Assembly: GCF_015351595.1 (NCBI RefSeq)
Contig: NZ_JADKPT010000006.1
Coordinates: 124,001 to 188,000 of the forward strand
Length of the DNA: 64,000 nucleotides
Direction of reading: 5' to 3'
DNA from: Flavobacterium sp. LC2016-12
Lineage (GTDB): Bacteria > Bacteroidota > Bacteroidia > Flavobacteriales > Flavobacteriaceae
Of this stretch, positions 51,808 to 61,192 are shown one piece after another. The notes under the pieces are model-generated. The model was not told where the DNA came from, did no database searches, and saw nothing but the letters and a program-made list of their open reading frames with translations. Numbering within the stretch: the stretch's first letter is position 1; the number at the start of each line of letters is the position of its first letter. The position numbers and the translations under genes are program-made.

Positions 51808-52554
51808 TTATCCTTTTAAGCTTGCAGCTAAATATTCACGGTTCATACGTGCAATATTTTCAAGAGAAATTCCTTTAGGGCATTCTACTTCACAAGCTCC
51901 AGTGTTGGTACAGTTACCAAAACCTTCCAAATCCATTTGGTGAACCATGTTTAATACACGGTCAGTAGCCTCAACTTTACCTTGTGGCAACAAAGCAAAC
52001 TGAGAAACTTTTGCACCAACGAATAACATTGCTGATGAGTTTTTACAAGTTGCAACACAAGCTCCACAACCAATACAAGCAGCAGCATCAAATGATTTGT
52101 CTGCGTCGTCTTTGTTAATTGGAATTGTATTTGCATCAATTGTATTTCCAGAAGTATTTACCGAGATAAATCCTCCAGCGTGTTGAATTCTGTCAAAAGA
52201 ACTTCTGTCAACAACTAAATCTTTAATTACAGGGAAAGCTTTTGCTCTAAATGGCTCGATAAAAATCGTGTCACCATCTTTAAACATACGCATGTGCAAT
52301 TGACAAGTTGTTACTCCTCTGTCTGGTCCGTGTGCTTCTCCATTGATGAATAATGAACACATTCCGCAGATTCCTTCACGACAATCGTGATCAAATGCTA
52401 CTGGCTCTTCTCCTTTGTTGATTAATTGTTCGTTAAGAACATCAAGCATTTCAAGGAAAGACATATCTGGTTCAATTCCGTCGATTGGGTAATCAACAAT
52501 TCCTCCTTTATCTTGGGCGTTTTTCTGACGCCATATTTTTAATGTAAGTTTCAT
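51808..52554 (-). CDS. sdhB: Succinate dehydrogenase iron-sulfur subunit
   Basis: A 248-residue SdhB/FrdB. The [2Fe-2S] ligands are in CREGICGMC with a later Cys in VTTCQL; the C-terminal domain has [11 protein letters not shown] and [12 protein letters not shown] for the [4Fe-4S] and [3Fe-4S]/[4Fe-4S] clusters. It relays electrons from SdhA flavin to the membrane cytochrome. Third gene of sdhCAB; the spacer to sdhA (52555-52643) is built of AAAGTCGAAAGTC-type heptamer words. Confidence 0.95.
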   Translation of the reverse strand: MKLTLKIWRQKNAQDKGGIVDYPIDGIEPDMSFLEMLDVLNEQLINKGEEPVAFDHDCREGICGMCSLFINGEAHGPDRGVTTCQLHMRMFKDGDTIFIEPFRAKAFPVIKDLVVDRSSFDRIQHAGGFISVNTSGNTIDANTIPINKDDADKSFDAAACIGCGACVATCKNSSAMLFVGAKVSQFALLPQGKVEATDRVLNMVHQMDLEGFGNCTNTGACEVECPKGISLENIARMNREYLAASLKG

Positions 52555-52564
52555 ACTGTTTTAG

Positions 52565-52640
52565 TTTGAAAGTCATAAAGTCGAAAGTCGAAAGTCTTGA
52601 CATTTGCCATTAGACTTTAAGACTTTTGTCTTTTGACTAA
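52565..52640. repeat. AAAGTCG/GACTTT word-rich spacer in the sdhA-sdhB gap
   Basis: Near-tandem AAAGTCG words on one side and GACTTTTGTC/GACTTTAAGAC words on the other, able to form a weak fold. Comparable in composition to the lpxH-queD spacer. Confidence 0.55.
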
Positions 52641-52643
52641 TTG

Positions 52644-54644
52644 CTATTTGTAACTACGCTGTACTAATTTAATGTTTTCGTAAACCAGAGGTTCTTTGTG
52701 TAATACGGCATCACTTGGTTTTCCTTTGTATTCCCAGGCTGCAACGTATGCAAAGTTTTCGTCATCACGAAGTGCTTCTCCTTCTTCAGTTTGGTATTCT
52801 TCACGGAAGTGACCTCCACAAGATTCATTACGGTGCAATGCATCTTTCGCGAACAATTCTCCTAACTCCAAGAAATCGGCAACACGTGTCGCTTTCTCTA
52901 ATTCCTGATTAAATTCGTTAGCGCTTCCAGGAACTTTTACATCTTTATAAAACTCTTCACGTAGAGCAGCAATTTCTTCGATAGCTTCAGTTAAACCTTT
53001 AGCATTACGAGCCATACCTACTTTATCCCACATGATTTTTCCTAATTTCTTGTGGAAATAATCTACAGAATGAGTTCCTTTATTATTGATAAATCTGTCG
53101 ATTTGATCTTTTACAGCTTTCTCTGCTTCTACGAATTCTGGTAAATCTGTAGAAATTTCTCCCATTTTAATATCCGGAGCTAAATAATCTCCAATAGTAT
53201 AAGGTAATACGAAATATCCATCAGCTAAACCTTGCATCAATGCAGAAGCTCCAAGTCTGTTTGCTCCGTGATCAGAGAAGTTAGATTCTCCAATTGAGAA
53301 ACATCCCGGAATTGTAGTCATTAAGTTATAATCAACCCAGGTTCCTCCCATTGTATAGTGAACCGCAGGGTAAATCATCATTGGTGTTGTATAAGGATCT
53401 TCGTCAACGATTTTGTAATACATCTGGAATAAGTTCCCGTATTTACTTTTCACGATTGCAGCTCCTAGTTTAGTTACCAAAGCAGTATCTTTATCATCTA
53501 AACCTTTTACATAAGCATCTTCAGTTCCGTAACGTTTAATTGCTGCTGCGAAATCTAAGTAAACTGCTTCTCCTGTTTTGTTAACTCCAAAACCGGCATC
53601 ACATCTTTCTTTTGCAGCACGAGACGCAACGTCACGAGGTACTAAGTTACCAAAAGCCGGGTATCTTCTTTCTAAGAAATAATCTCTTTCCGCTTCAGAT
53701 AAATCAGTTGCTTTTTTCTTTCCTTCACGAATTGCCTGAGCATCTTCTAATTTTGCAGGAACCCAAATACGTCCGTCATTACGTAACGATTCTGACATCA
53801 AAGTCAATTTTGACTGGTGATCTCCGGAAACCGGAATACATGTTGGGTGAATTTGTGTGTAACAAGGATTTGCGAAAAACGCTCCTTTTTTATGAATTTT
53901 CCAAGCTGCTGTTGCGTTACTTCCCATAGCATTTGTTGACAAGAAAAATACGTTTCCATATCCTCCAGAACCAACTACTACTGCGTGAGCAGAATGTCTT
54001 TCTATTTCTCCTGTAACTAAGTTACGAGCGATAATACCTCTTGCTTTTCCGTTCACGATTACGATGTCAAGCATCTCGTGACGGTTGTACATTTTTACTT
54101 TACCACGACCAATCTGACGGTTCATTGCAGAATAAGCTCCTAACAATAATTGTTGTCCAGTTTGTCCTTGTGCGTAAAAAGTACGAGAAACCAAAGTTCC
54201 TCCAAAAGAACGGTTATCTAAAAGTCCGCCATATTCACGAGCCAATGGCACCCCTTGAGCCACACACTGGTCAATAATATTTGCCGAAACTTCAGCCAAA
54301 CGGTGAACGTTTGCCTCACGTGCACGGTAGTCACCACCTTTTACAGTATCGTAAAACAATCTGTAAACTGAGTCACCGTCACCTTTATAATTTTTTGCTG
54401 CATTGATTCCCCCTTGTGCTGCAATAGAGTGCGCACGTCTTGGTGAATCCTGAAAGCAAAATGCTTTTACGTTATATCCTAACTCAGCCAAAGTAGCTGC
54501 TGCAGAACCTCCAGCTAAACCTGTACCAACAATGATAATATCTAAATTACGCTTGTTAGCAGGGTTTACTAAATTAATATGATCTTTATAATTTGTCCAT
54601 TTGTCCGAAATAGGACCATTTGGAATTTTTGAATCTAATGCCAT
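52644..54644 (-). CDS. sdhA: Succinate dehydrogenase flavoprotein subunit
   Basis: A 666-residue flavoprotein typical of the Bacteroidota/Bacillus b-type group. FAD-binding [18 protein letters not shown]; covalent-FAD His in [13 protein letters not shown]; catalytic region [20 protein letters not shown]; the substrate-binding [12 protein letters not shown] block. It oxidises succinate to fumarate in the TCA cycle, on the cytoplasmic face of the membrane. Twelve bases after sdhC, so co-transcribed. The length and separate single membrane subunit fit menaquinone-linked complexes. Confidence 0.96.
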   Translation of the reverse strand: MALDSKIPNGPISDKWTNYKDHINLVNPANKRNLDIIIVGTGLAGGSAAATLAELGYNVKAFCFQDSPRRAHSIAAQGGINAAKNYKGDGDSVYRLFYDTVKGGDYRAREANVHRLAEVSANIIDQCVAQGVPLAREYGGLLDNRSFGGTLVSRTFYAQGQTGQQLLLGAYSAMNRQIGRGKVKMYNRHEMLDIVIVNGKARGIIARNLVTGEIERHSAHAVVVGSGGYGNVFFLSTNAMGSNATAAWKIHKKGAFFANPCYTQIHPTCIPVSGDHQSKLTLMSESLRNDGRIWVPAKLEDAQAIREGKKKATDLSEAERDYFLERRYPAFGNLVPRDVASRAAKERCDAGFGVNKTGEAVYLDFAAAIKRYGTEDAYVKGLDDKDTALVTKLGAAIVKSKYGNLFQMYYKIVDEDPYTTPMMIYPAVHYTMGGTWVDYNLMTTIPGCFSIGESNFSDHGANRLGASALMQGLADGYFVLPYTIGDYLAPDIKMGEISTDLPEFVEAEKAVKDQIDRFINNKGTHSVDYFHKKLGKIMWDKVGMARNAKGLTEAIEEIAALREEFYKDVKVPGSANEFNQELEKATRVADFLELGELFAKDALHRNESCGGHFREEYQTEEGEALRDDENFAYVAAWEYKGKPSDAVLHKEPLVYENIKLVQRSYK

Positions 54645-54655
54645 TATAATTGATA

Positions 54656-55321
54656 TTAATTATTGAAATGATGAAATAATGCGATAATTACGAAAAGTGC
54701 CGGTACTACAACTGCAAACCAGTAACCTACTTTACTTAAAAATCTAGAGTATTTATTGTGCATTCCCACTGATTGAAGAGAAGATGCGAATCCGTGCCAA
54801 AGGTGAAAACCTAAAAGCACGAAAGAAATGCAGTATAATCCCGTACGAATTGGATCGTGGAATTTGTGCACTAACTCTCCATAATACCTTGTAGCATCTG
54901 GCGCAGTACCCGCAATGTATTTATAACTAACTTCTGGAAACCAAAAATCATAAAAGTGCAATCCTAAGAAAGCCAAGATTACTAATCCAGAAATAATCAT
55001 ATTTCTAGAACTCCATGAAGCATTTGCAGCTCCATTGTATTTTGCATACGCAATTGGTCTTGCTGCAGTATTTTGAGCAGTCAGTACAAATCCCATAACG
55101 AAATGGAAAATTACTCCGAATGCCAAAACAGGTTGCATTACATATTGAATCAGCGGATTGTAACCCATAAAGTGAGATGCTTCGTTGAAAACATTTTCAC
55201 TAATAACAGAAATGAAATTTAAGGTAACATGCAGCGCTAAAAACGTGATTAAGAATATTCCCGAAAGTGCCATTGCCACTTTCTTTAAGATGGAAGCATT
55301 CAACTGTGCAGATTGTGCCAT
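54656..55321 (-). CDS. sdhC: Succinate dehydrogenase cytochrome b subunit
   Basis: A 221-residue membrane protein with five predicted transmembrane helices and conserved heme-ligand His residues (e.g. [34 protein letters not shown]), i.e. the single-subunit diheme cytochrome b558 type (no SdhD). It anchors SdhAB and reduces menaquinone. First gene of sdhCAB. A -7 element lies 34 bases upstream on the minus strand. Confidence 0.94.
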   Translation of the reverse strand: MAQSAQLNASILKKVAMALSGIFLITFLALHVTLNFISVISENVFNEASHFMGYNPLIQYVMQPVLAFGVIFHFVMGFVLTAQNTAARPIAYAKYNGAANASWSSRNMIISGLVILAFLGLHFYDFWFPEVSYKYIAGTAPDATRYYGELVHKFHDPIRTGLYCISFVLLGFHLWHGFASSLQSVGMHNKYSRFLSKVGYWFAVVVPALFVIIALFHHFNN

Positions 55322-55354
55322 AAGTGTTTAAGTAGTTTGTTTTAAAAAATTAGA

Positions 55355-55362
55355 CAAAAATA
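55355..55362 (-). promoter_or_regulatory. sdhCAB -7 promoter element TATTTTTG
   Basis: TAnnTTTG on the minus strand, with a GTTG about 20 bases further upstream as -33. Placed 34 bases before sdhC. Confidence 0.5.
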
Positions 55363-55678
55363 ACGCAATTAACAAAGAACTACAACCATTTCGTTGTTAT
55401 TTATAATCATTTTAAAATAGACTACGTAGTACGTACTTTTACGTATAAAAAATACTTAATATCAAATAATTTTATTATAAAAAACTAAAAACATACACTT
55501 TACAGATAGTATTTAACACTTATATCAGCCCTAAAGACAGTCACAAAACTTTATCAAATTACTATTTTAATCAAACTTTTAATTTGTTTTCTTCAAAAGT
55601 GCCTTCACTTCGAAATTTTATAGACGAAAAAAATGGTCATTCCATAACATAATTTTACCTTTATCGGCTTCAAAAAAA
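55363..55678. other. Intergenic gap between sdhC and the HMG-CoA synthase gene
   Basis: About 320 bases of AT-rich spacer between divergent genes. Apart from the sdhC promoter region and a TAATTTTA-like word near 55650 that may be a degenerate -7 element, nothing recognisable is seen. A TACGTAGTACGTAC-like dyad at 55422-55436 is a possible operator. Confidence 0.4.
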
Positions 55679-57046
55679 ATGAGAATGAAAACAGGAATTG
55701 ATGCTATCTCTTTTGATGTAGCCAACATACACTTACCCATCAGAACTTTGGCAGTTGCCAGAAATATTGAACCAGAAAAATTAGAAAAGGGTCTCGGATT
55801 ACTTAAAATGACCTTACCAGACGTTCACCAGGATGCTGTAGTTTTTGGAGCAAATGCTTTGACTAAACTTATTTTGGAGAACGAAATAAACCTAAATGAA
55901 ATTAGCCGGATTTACGTGGGCACCGAAAGTGGCATCGACAGCTCAAAACCAATCAGCTCGTATTTAATTAATTTAATGGAACAGAAATTTGGCGAAGATT
56001 CTCTTGCCGAATGCGATGTTGTCGATTTTACTTTTGCCTGTATTGGCGGTGTTGACGCTTTGCAAAACTGTATTGATTTTGTAAAATTGAATCCAACAAA
56101 AAAAGCAATTGTGGTTACAACTGATTTTGCGAAATACGATTTAAATTCAACAGGAGAATATACACAAGGGGCGGGAGCTTTGGCAATGTTGGTAACTTCA
56201 AGTCCTAGAATTATTGCTTTTGATGAAAATTGGGCCACCAGTACAAAAGGTGTTTTTGACTTTTTTAAACCTTATAGAACTATATCAAAAGAAGCGATTA
56301 CAAAAAACGAAAACAACGATCCGTGGTTTGATAATTTAGAAGCTGAAATCGAAATCCATAAAGACCAACCGGTTTTTGACGGTCAGTATTCAAATCAATG
56401 TTATATGGATCGTACGCGTAATGCCTATTTCTCTTTCAAGAAATTAAAAAATACGACCGAAACTTTATACAATACCTGGAATAGCATTATCATGCACCTT
56501 CCCTATTCTTTTCAGGGCCGAAGAATGTTATCTGAAATCTATGCTTTAGACAGTGCTGATAAAATAATTGCCGAAAATATCGAGCCTGCAGATTATCAGA
56601 ATAAAATCAAAGAAGTTGGAAAATCTGATGACTATAAAAAGTTTGTAACCGAGAAATTACAGCCTGCCGAATTAGCTTCGTCTTTAATTGGAAACCTTTA
56701 TACGGGTTCTATTTTCATGGGATTGTTATCGACTTTGGCTCATTATTACGATACAAAGCAAGAAGTTGCCGGAACTAAATTCGGTTTCCTGGCTTACGGA
56801 AGCGGATCTAAATCGAAAGTATTTGAAGGAACAATTCAACCTGAATGGCAATTAGCTTTAGCTAAAGTCAAACTTTTTGAAAATCTGGAAGAAAGTACAG
56901 AAATTGGCTTTGAAACTTACGAAAGTCTTCATAAAAAACAACAGAAACAAAGTGTTCGAACTCCTAAAAACGAATGGGTTTTAGATGGAATTGAAAAAGA
57001 GATTCCTAATTTGATTGGGGCGAGATATTATAAATGGATTAAGTAA
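55679..57046 (+). CDS. Hydroxymethylglutaryl-CoA synthase
   Basis: A 455-residue thiolase-fold enzyme. The catalytic Cys is in VVDFTFACIGGVDAL (~120) and the RNAYFSFKKL segment follows a central His-bearing loop (IMHLPYSFQGRRM). It condenses acetyl-CoA with acetoacetyl-CoA to HMG-CoA, the first committed step of the mevalonate pathway, which Flavobacteriaceae use for isoprenoids. Two in-frame starts exist (55679 MRM, 55685 MKTG); the second fits family N-termini slightly better. Followed by a strong hairpin at 57097-57137. Confidence 0.9.
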   Translation: MRMKTGIDAISFDVANIHLPIRTLAVARNIEPEKLEKGLGLLKMTLPDVHQDAVVFGANALTKLILENEINLNEISRIYVGTESGIDSSKPISSYLINLMEQKFGEDSLAECDVVDFTFACIGGVDALQNCIDFVKLNPTKKAIVVTTDFAKYDLNSTGEYTQGAGALAMLVTSSPRIIAFDENWATSTKGVFDFFKPYRTISKEAITKNENNDPWFDNLEAEIEIHKDQPVFDGQYSNQCYMDRTRNAYFSFKKLKNTTETLYNTWNSIIMHLPYSFQGRRMLSEIYALDSADKIIAENIEPADYQNKIKEVGKSDDYKKFVTEKLQPAELASSLIGNLYTGSIFMGLLSTLAHYYDTKQEVAGTKFGFLAYGSGSKSKVFEGTIQPEWQLALAKVKLFENLEESTEIGFETYESLHKKQQKQSVRTPKNEWVLDGIEKEIPNLIGARYYKWIK

Positions 57047-57096
57047 TAAAATTCCAAATTTTTAAATTCCAAATTCCAATTTAATAAAATGCGCAG

Positions 57097-57137
57097 AACC
57101 TTTGTCAAAGTTTTAAACTTTGACAAAGGTTTTTTTA
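57097..57137 (+). terminator. Terminator of the HMG-CoA synthase gene
   Basis: A perfect 17-bp inverted repeat of AACCTTTGTCAAAGTTT with a T7 run, 50 bases past the stop. Confidence 0.9.
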
Positions 57138-57161
57138 TACGTAGTCAAATTACACACAATC

Positions 57162-57267
57162 TTGTCATTTCGACCGAAGGGAGAAATCACACAACTAATT
57201 CCGCAGACAAAGTCGCCAATCTTTATCGAGTTTCTAGTGTGATTTCTCCCTTCGGTCGAAATGACAA
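57162..57267. repeat. Element with perfect 31-bp terminal inverted repeats
   Basis: Arms at 57162-57192 and 57237-57267 are exact inverted copies (start TTGTCATTTCGACCGAAGGG) around a 44-base centre containing ATCGAGTTTCTA. The repeat unit GATTTCTCC-TTCG-TCGAAATGACAA also occurs at 13258-13432. No open frame of substance is present. Confidence 0.8.
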
Positions 57268-57292
57268 AAATACGTTAGAGCCTCAATGAAGA

Positions 57293-57472
57293 CTAGCCCT
57301 TCTTATGCTGTTCAGTATAATGTTGATTTCCTTTTAAAACCTCGTCATGAACATTCATTCCGTTTGACATTCCCAGCATAAAGGCGGTTATAATTAAAAG
57401 TAGTTTTCTTTTTATCCAATGAAGTGGTCGCCTAGATTGCTCTAAACGTGTTTTGTTTTTGTGTTTATACAT
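57293..57472 (-). CDS. Small membrane-associated protein, 59 residues
   Basis: A short frame from MYKHKNKTRLEQSRR to HYTEQHKKG. The basic N-terminus is followed by a helix-like hydrophobic stretch (KLLLIITAFMLGMSNGMN, ~24-41) and a polar tail with a DEVLKGNQHY segment. The topology is plausible for a small inner-membrane or exported protein. It is in the same direction as the 123-residue gene upstream (73-base gap). Unknown function; support is composition and position only. Confidence 0.5.
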   Translation of the reverse strand: MYKHKNKTRLEQSRRPLHWIKRKLLLIITAFMLGMSNGMNVHDEVLKGNQHYTEQHKKG

Positions 57473-57545
57473 TTTGAAAATAATAAATGATTAGAAATTA
57501 TTTTATCATCTTATGCGTTAAAGCGCATAAATGCCTGGAAAAAAT

Positions 57546-57917
57546 CTAAGCGCTGTATAAACTTTTATATAAATTATTTGAAGTGATTGTTTCATTTATA
57601 AAAACAGTTTGTCTTATAAATGAAGTTAAATTTTGATGAAGAAGCGTTTGTATTTTTTGAATTATCAGAATTTGAAAACTACGAACTTGTTTAAACTCGA
57701 GATAATTTACAGGAAATGCGAACGCAATTTTTAATCGGGAAACAAATTGATTGAAAACATATAAACGAGATTTTTCAAAATCTAATTCTCGTCTTAAAAT
57801 TACAAACGAAGACTGATAATAATCTGCCGATTTTGATTGAGAACCCAAAATACCATCATTCGCAATCACGACAAAAGCGAGAAAGATATAGATTAGATAT
57901 TTTAGATGTTTATTCAA
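57546..57917 (-). CDS. Small exported hypothetical protein, 123 residues
   Basis: Unrecognised. Signal-peptide-like start MNKHLKYLIYIFLAFVVIA and a basic, beta/alpha-mixed mature part (REL-DFEKSRLYVFNQFVSR, YLEFKQVRSF) without Cys or catalytic motifs. It lies 14 bases after the TPR protein on the same strand, so it is probably the second gene of a small unit, followed by the 59-residue gene. No function proposed. Confidence 0.55.
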   Translation of the reverse strand: MNKHLKYLIYIFLAFVVIANDGILGSQSKSADYYQSSFVILRRELDFEKSRLYVFNQFVSRLKIAFAFPVNYLEFKQVRSFQILIIQKIQTLLHQNLTSFIRQTVFINETITSNNLYKSLYSA

Positions 57918-57931
57918 TTTATGCTTAGGAT

Positions 57932-58777
57932 TTACTGTTTTAATTCAACTTTCATTTGCTCCGCCAAAGGCTTAATTTTTTGATCATTCATCAAATAAGA
58001 ATTAGCTTCTATGAACCATCTATTAAACTTCTCAATATCTTTTTTAATATAATATGCCTGCAAGACATTATAGGCATTTTCAGAATTATACGTTTTTTCT
58101 GTACATTCTTTGAAAACTTTACGACATACATTTTCCGCATCTTGTAAATTACCATTTTTAGTCTCAGCGTAAATTAATTCTTTATTTGTATAAGCATCTA
58201 GAGGTTCTTTTTGTAATGCAATTTTCAAAATATCAACCGCTTTTTGATACTGTTTAAGACAATTATAAGAAAATGCCAACTCAACCCGAAGACCTTTATA
58301 TTCAGGATCTATTTTCTGAGCCTTCTCAAGGTATTCCAGTCCTTTTTCACATTCATTCCAACCATTATACATAAAACCCCAATTGTAAAGTCTTTTGACT
58401 GTGCCTTCATCTTCTTTATAAAACTTCAACCATTCAGGTATTTTATTAATATGCAATTCTTCAAACCTTGCTTCAGAAATAAAAGCTACTAAATTGTTAT
58501 TTGGCTGCAAGCGATATTTCATTTGTCCGTCAATCTCTCTTCTTTTTGGAATAAATTTACCGGCTGGGTCGATTTTAAATGTTCCCTCATAATCAAAGGT
58601 CAATCCAGCTTGCGGATCAATGTAAATAAATCCATACGGATAAGCACCTGTACTGTCCGCGGAAAATGCAACCCATTTATCTTCACTTTGAACAAATTTT
58701 TTATCAAATTGAAGCTGATTTTGCGCAGAAATATTGAATACAAAAAGTAAAACAAATAAGGTAAAAATCTTCTTCAT
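57932..58777 (-). CDS. Secreted TPR-repeat protein
   Basis: A 281-residue exported protein: signal peptide ending ISAQ, an N-terminal ~110-residue region of beta character, then TPR-like helical repeats (CEKGLEYLEKAQKIDPEYKGL, LKQYQKAVDILKIALQKEP, GNLQDAENVCRKVFKEC) from ~130. TPRs mediate protein-protein contacts in the periplasm. No catalytic motif. It begins a three-gene minus-strand run with two small proteins. Function unknown. Confidence 0.75.
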   Translation of the reverse strand: MKKIFTLFVLLFVFNISAQNQLQFDKKFVQSEDKWVAFSADSTGAYPYGFIYIDPQAGLTFDYEGTFKIDPAGKFIPKRREIDGQMKYRLQPNNNLVAFISEARFEELHINKIPEWLKFYKEDEGTVKRLYNWGFMYNGWNECEKGLEYLEKAQKIDPEYKGLRVELAFSYNCLKQYQKAVDILKIALQKEPLDAYTNKELIYAETKNGNLQDAENVCRKVFKECTEKTYNSENAYNVLQAYYIKKDIEKFNRWFIEANSYLMNDQKIKPLAEQMKVELKQ

Positions 58778-58891
58778 ATTTAATTTTAGTTTGGCTTAAG
58801 ATTAAAATATCAATTCAAATATATAGATTTCATTTCACTTTCCATTACCATTAATTATTAGTTATTACAAACAAATTGTTTCAGATACAAA

Positions 58892-59632
58892 TTACAAATT
58901 CAATAAACTTTCTTTATAATTCTTAGAAACCGGAAGCTCAATTTGAGTTAGAATTACTGTATTTGAATTTCTCCAGGATTTAAAATGAGTCGGATTTATT
59001 AAATGTGAGCGGTGAATTTGAACCAGGAAAGCAAAATCTTCGAGAATTGTTTTGAGCGAAGAACGAATCAGTTTTGAATGGAGTTTTTCGTTTTCGAGAT
59101 AGAAAATCTCCACATAATTCTGAGCGTTGGAAATACAAACTAAGTCGGCTTTTTTGATTTTCAAAATGTCTAATTTATTTTCTCCTGTGAAGATAAGAAC
59201 ATCATCTTTTATCGGAATGAGTTTGATTAAATATCTTCTTGCCAGAAGAATTACGGGAGTTAAAATCAAGGCTATTTTGATAAAAATGATAGATAAGAAT
59301 TCGGCAAAATTATATCCGCCTTTTAAAATGGGGCTTTTATAAAAGACATAAATTCCAAACAAATAAATGATAAAAAAGAAAACAATGCATCCGATTTCTA
59401 AACTGAGATTCCATTTTGAGATTTTCTTGTAAATACTTTTTTGAAGAAAGGCCAAAACACTGTAACACAAAAAAGCCAAAACACTAAAACCAAAACTGAT
59501 GAAAAACCAGGATCGGAAATTTAAAGTTCCGTCATCAAAAGGTTTTATTATAAAAGCGAAAGCAAAAATCCATACCGCCATAAGCAGCCCCACTACGAGA
59601 TGATGTTTTATTGATGGATTTAATTCTTTCAT
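58892..59632 (-). CDS. Membrane-bound LytTR-type DNA-binding regulator
   Basis: A 246-residue protein with four N-terminal membrane helices (about 13-30, 40-62, 80-103, 115-135) and a C-terminal LytTR DNA-binding domain (ISNAQNYVEIFYLENEKLH, FLVQIHRSHLINPTHF, LPVSKNYKESLL). There is no receiver or kinase domain, so control would come through the membrane part. It starts at the stop of the GNAT gene (TAATG overlap), so translation is coupled. Confidence 0.88.
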   Translation of the reverse strand: MKELNPSIKHHLVVGLLMAVWIFAFAFIIKPFDDGTLNFRSWFFISFGFSVLAFLCYSVLAFLQKSIYKKISKWNLSLEIGCIVFFFIIYLFGIYVFYKSPILKGGYNFAEFLSIIFIKIALILTPVILLARRYLIKLIPIKDDVLIFTGENKLDILKIKKADLVCISNAQNYVEIFYLENEKLHSKLIRSSLKTILEDFAFLVQIHRSHLINPTHFKSWRNSNTVILTQIELPVSKNYKESLLNL

Positions 59633-60069
59633 TACTTATAAATAGTAAACTTGTTATGGGACAAAGTAAAACCAAGATTTTCGTAAATCATCACATTTTC
59701 TACTCTTCTTTTATTTGTGGTTACTTCAATGCTTTGTAACTTATGCTCTTCTGCATATTGCATAATCTTTTCTATAAGTTGTCTTCCGATGCCTTTGCCA
59801 CGATGCTTTTCACTTATAAAAAACTCTTGGATTTCACCAACTCGTCCGCAATGATGCAATAGATTTTGTGTGTGAAAACTAATAAAACCTACTCCTTCAT
59901 TGTCTTTTTCTGCTATTAGATAAAAATTGTTTGGGTTGGCGAGATTTTCATTGAAGATTGCTGCGAAGACTTCGAAATCTAATTCTTCGTTTTCTAGTTC
60001 GCATATTGATTTGTAGACTAAGTCTAGGTCTGAGGTTTGGATTTTTCTTATTTTGGTGCTTGGATTCAT
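59632..60069 (-). CDS. GNAT family N-acetyltransferase
   Basis: A 145-residue acetyltransferase with the acetyl-CoA-binding motif A visible as EFFISEKHRGKGIGRQLIEK (~90-109) and VTTNKRRVENVMIYENLGF near the C-terminus. Substrate unknown; small-molecule or protein amines are both possible. Coupled to the LytTR regulator downstream by a one-base overlap, so it may set or respond to the same state. Confidence 0.88.
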   Translation of the reverse strand: MNPSTKIRKIQTSDLDLVYKSICELENEELDFEVFAAIFNENLANPNNFYLIAEKDNEGVGFISFHTQNLLHHCGRVGEIQEFFISEKHRGKGIGRQLIEKIMQYAEEHKLQSIEVTTNKRRVENVMIYENLGFTLSHNKFTIYK

Positions 60070-60107
60070 AATATTATAAATATCAAAACAATAGCAATAT
60101 TAATTTG

Positions 60108-60761
60108 TTAATACATTTCAGAAAGCTTTACACTTCCATTACCGATCCTTTTTAATTCTTCAAAATCTGCCAGCCATTCAATCGCTATAAATTTTGAACA
60201 ATTATTTTTCACGTAATCTGACCAATCAATTAAAATTGCCGCACCATCATTTTTAATCTCGTCATTTACAAATTTAATTGTTTCTTTTGCTCCTACAGGC
60301 CCTTCTCCTCTTAGGTCAAAAACTACATTTCTTGTTCTTAAAAAAACTGAACATAATGAAAGCCTCTTTTTTTGACTATAATCAAGATTTTTCATCTTGT
60401 CTTTTCTGATAAATGTATCTATTTCGAAAATTTTTGAAATCATTGTACTTTTTAGATCTGCATTTCTTTTTAAATATTTAAACACCGTAGTTGGATTAAA
60501 CATTCTTTTAAGCCTTGATTCTTCAAAACATTCGGCGAAAGCTAGAGGCATAAATATCTTTACATTTTCGTGATGTACCTCCCCTGCAAAAATAGCTACT
60601 AACTGTTCTTTCATCGTATCATAATGCGGACCTCCTTGCAAATAAATAACAACCAACTCCCCTTTCCTCAGCTCAAAAGGAGGTATAAAATATTGATCTG
60701 TTCTTATTCCTTTGCTTTCTAATAATACTTCATGCATTCTTTTGACAATTAAAACCATCAC
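60108..60761 (-). CDS. Degenerate ABC-transporter ATPase-like protein lacking nucleotide motifs
   Basis: A 217-residue protein that follows the order of an ABC ATPase but has lost its active residues. ELRKGELVVIYLQGG stands where Walker A should be, yet the GxxGxGK[ST] is replaced by GGPHYDTM; SQKKRLSLCSVFLRTRNVVFD aligns with the signature-plus-Walker-B block, but LSGGQ is reduced to YSQKK and the catalytic Glu after the Asp is Leu; ILIDWSDY replaces the H-loop His. It therefore probably cannot hydrolyse ATP. No permease is adjacent. A structural or regulatory partner role is possible. Comparison is by eye. Confidence 0.65.
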   Translation of the reverse strand: MMVLIVKRMHEVLLESKGIRTDQYFIPPFELRKGELVVIYLQGGPHYDTMKEQLVAIFAGEVHHENVKIFMPLAFAECFEESRLKRMFNPTTVFKYLKRNADLKSTMISKIFEIDTFIRKDKMKNLDYSQKKRLSLCSVFLRTRNVVFDLRGEGPVGAKETIKFVNDEIKNDGAAILIDWSDYVKNNCSKFIAIEWLADFEELKRIGNGSVKLSEMY

Positions 60762-60825
60762 AATATACTAAAATTAAGAAAACGATTTTTGATTTAAATC
60801 GCAAAGAAAATTGTAAAACCGAGAT

Positions 60826-60950
60826 TCGCGTGAGGGATAGAGGCGGTATCTCCCGATTTAGAAAAACAAGGCTTTTTAGTCGTAGTTTTTGTTAATCGGG
60901 AATATAGCCGAATCGCGATAGCTATCGGGACGACCCGGAGGGACACGCCC
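60826..60950. repeat. Structured flavobacterial repeat (GCGTGAGGGATAG...GGAGGGACACGCCC)
   Basis: Outer arms GCGTG/CACGC, an inner CCCGATT/AATCGGG stem and a CGACCCGGAGGGACACGCCC end give a multi-stem fold of ~125 bases. It is a very common intergenic element in flavobacteria and distinct from the 85-bp repeats at 8342 and 10889. Confidence 0.7.
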
Positions 60951-61156
60951 TTATTAAGATTCTAAGGTTCTGAGAGGCTAAGTTGCTGAGATTTCTTCAA
61001 TATTGTCGTAATGAATTTTCAAGCATAGCCAAAGGTTTCAACCTTGGAGATTCAGATTATGACAATAACTTTGTGCCCTAGCGCCTTCGTGGCAAACCCT
61101 AAAACAAATAAGAAAACTTTAATAAATCAATCTTGCACCACTTCTTCAAAAATCAC
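60951..61156. repeat. Gene-free interval with a dispersed repeat word
   Basis: No gene. The word CTTTGTGCCCTAGCGCCTTC at 61070-61089 matches 13524-13543 with a few changes, part of a dispersed family. Confidence 0.55.
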
Positions 61157-61164
61157 TAATTTTG
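61157..61164 (+). promoter_or_regulatory. pepP -7 promoter element TAATTTTG
   Basis: TAnnTTTG match with a TTG 21 bases upstream as -33 and the pepP ATG 28 bases downstream. Confidence 0.55.
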
Positions 61165-61192
61165 AAATTCGAAGTTCAAAAACGAAATTATT

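Noticed and set aside
57089..57289. A 66-codon plus-strand frame
   Set aside because: It runs through the HMG-CoA synthase terminator and the 31-bp inverted repeats.
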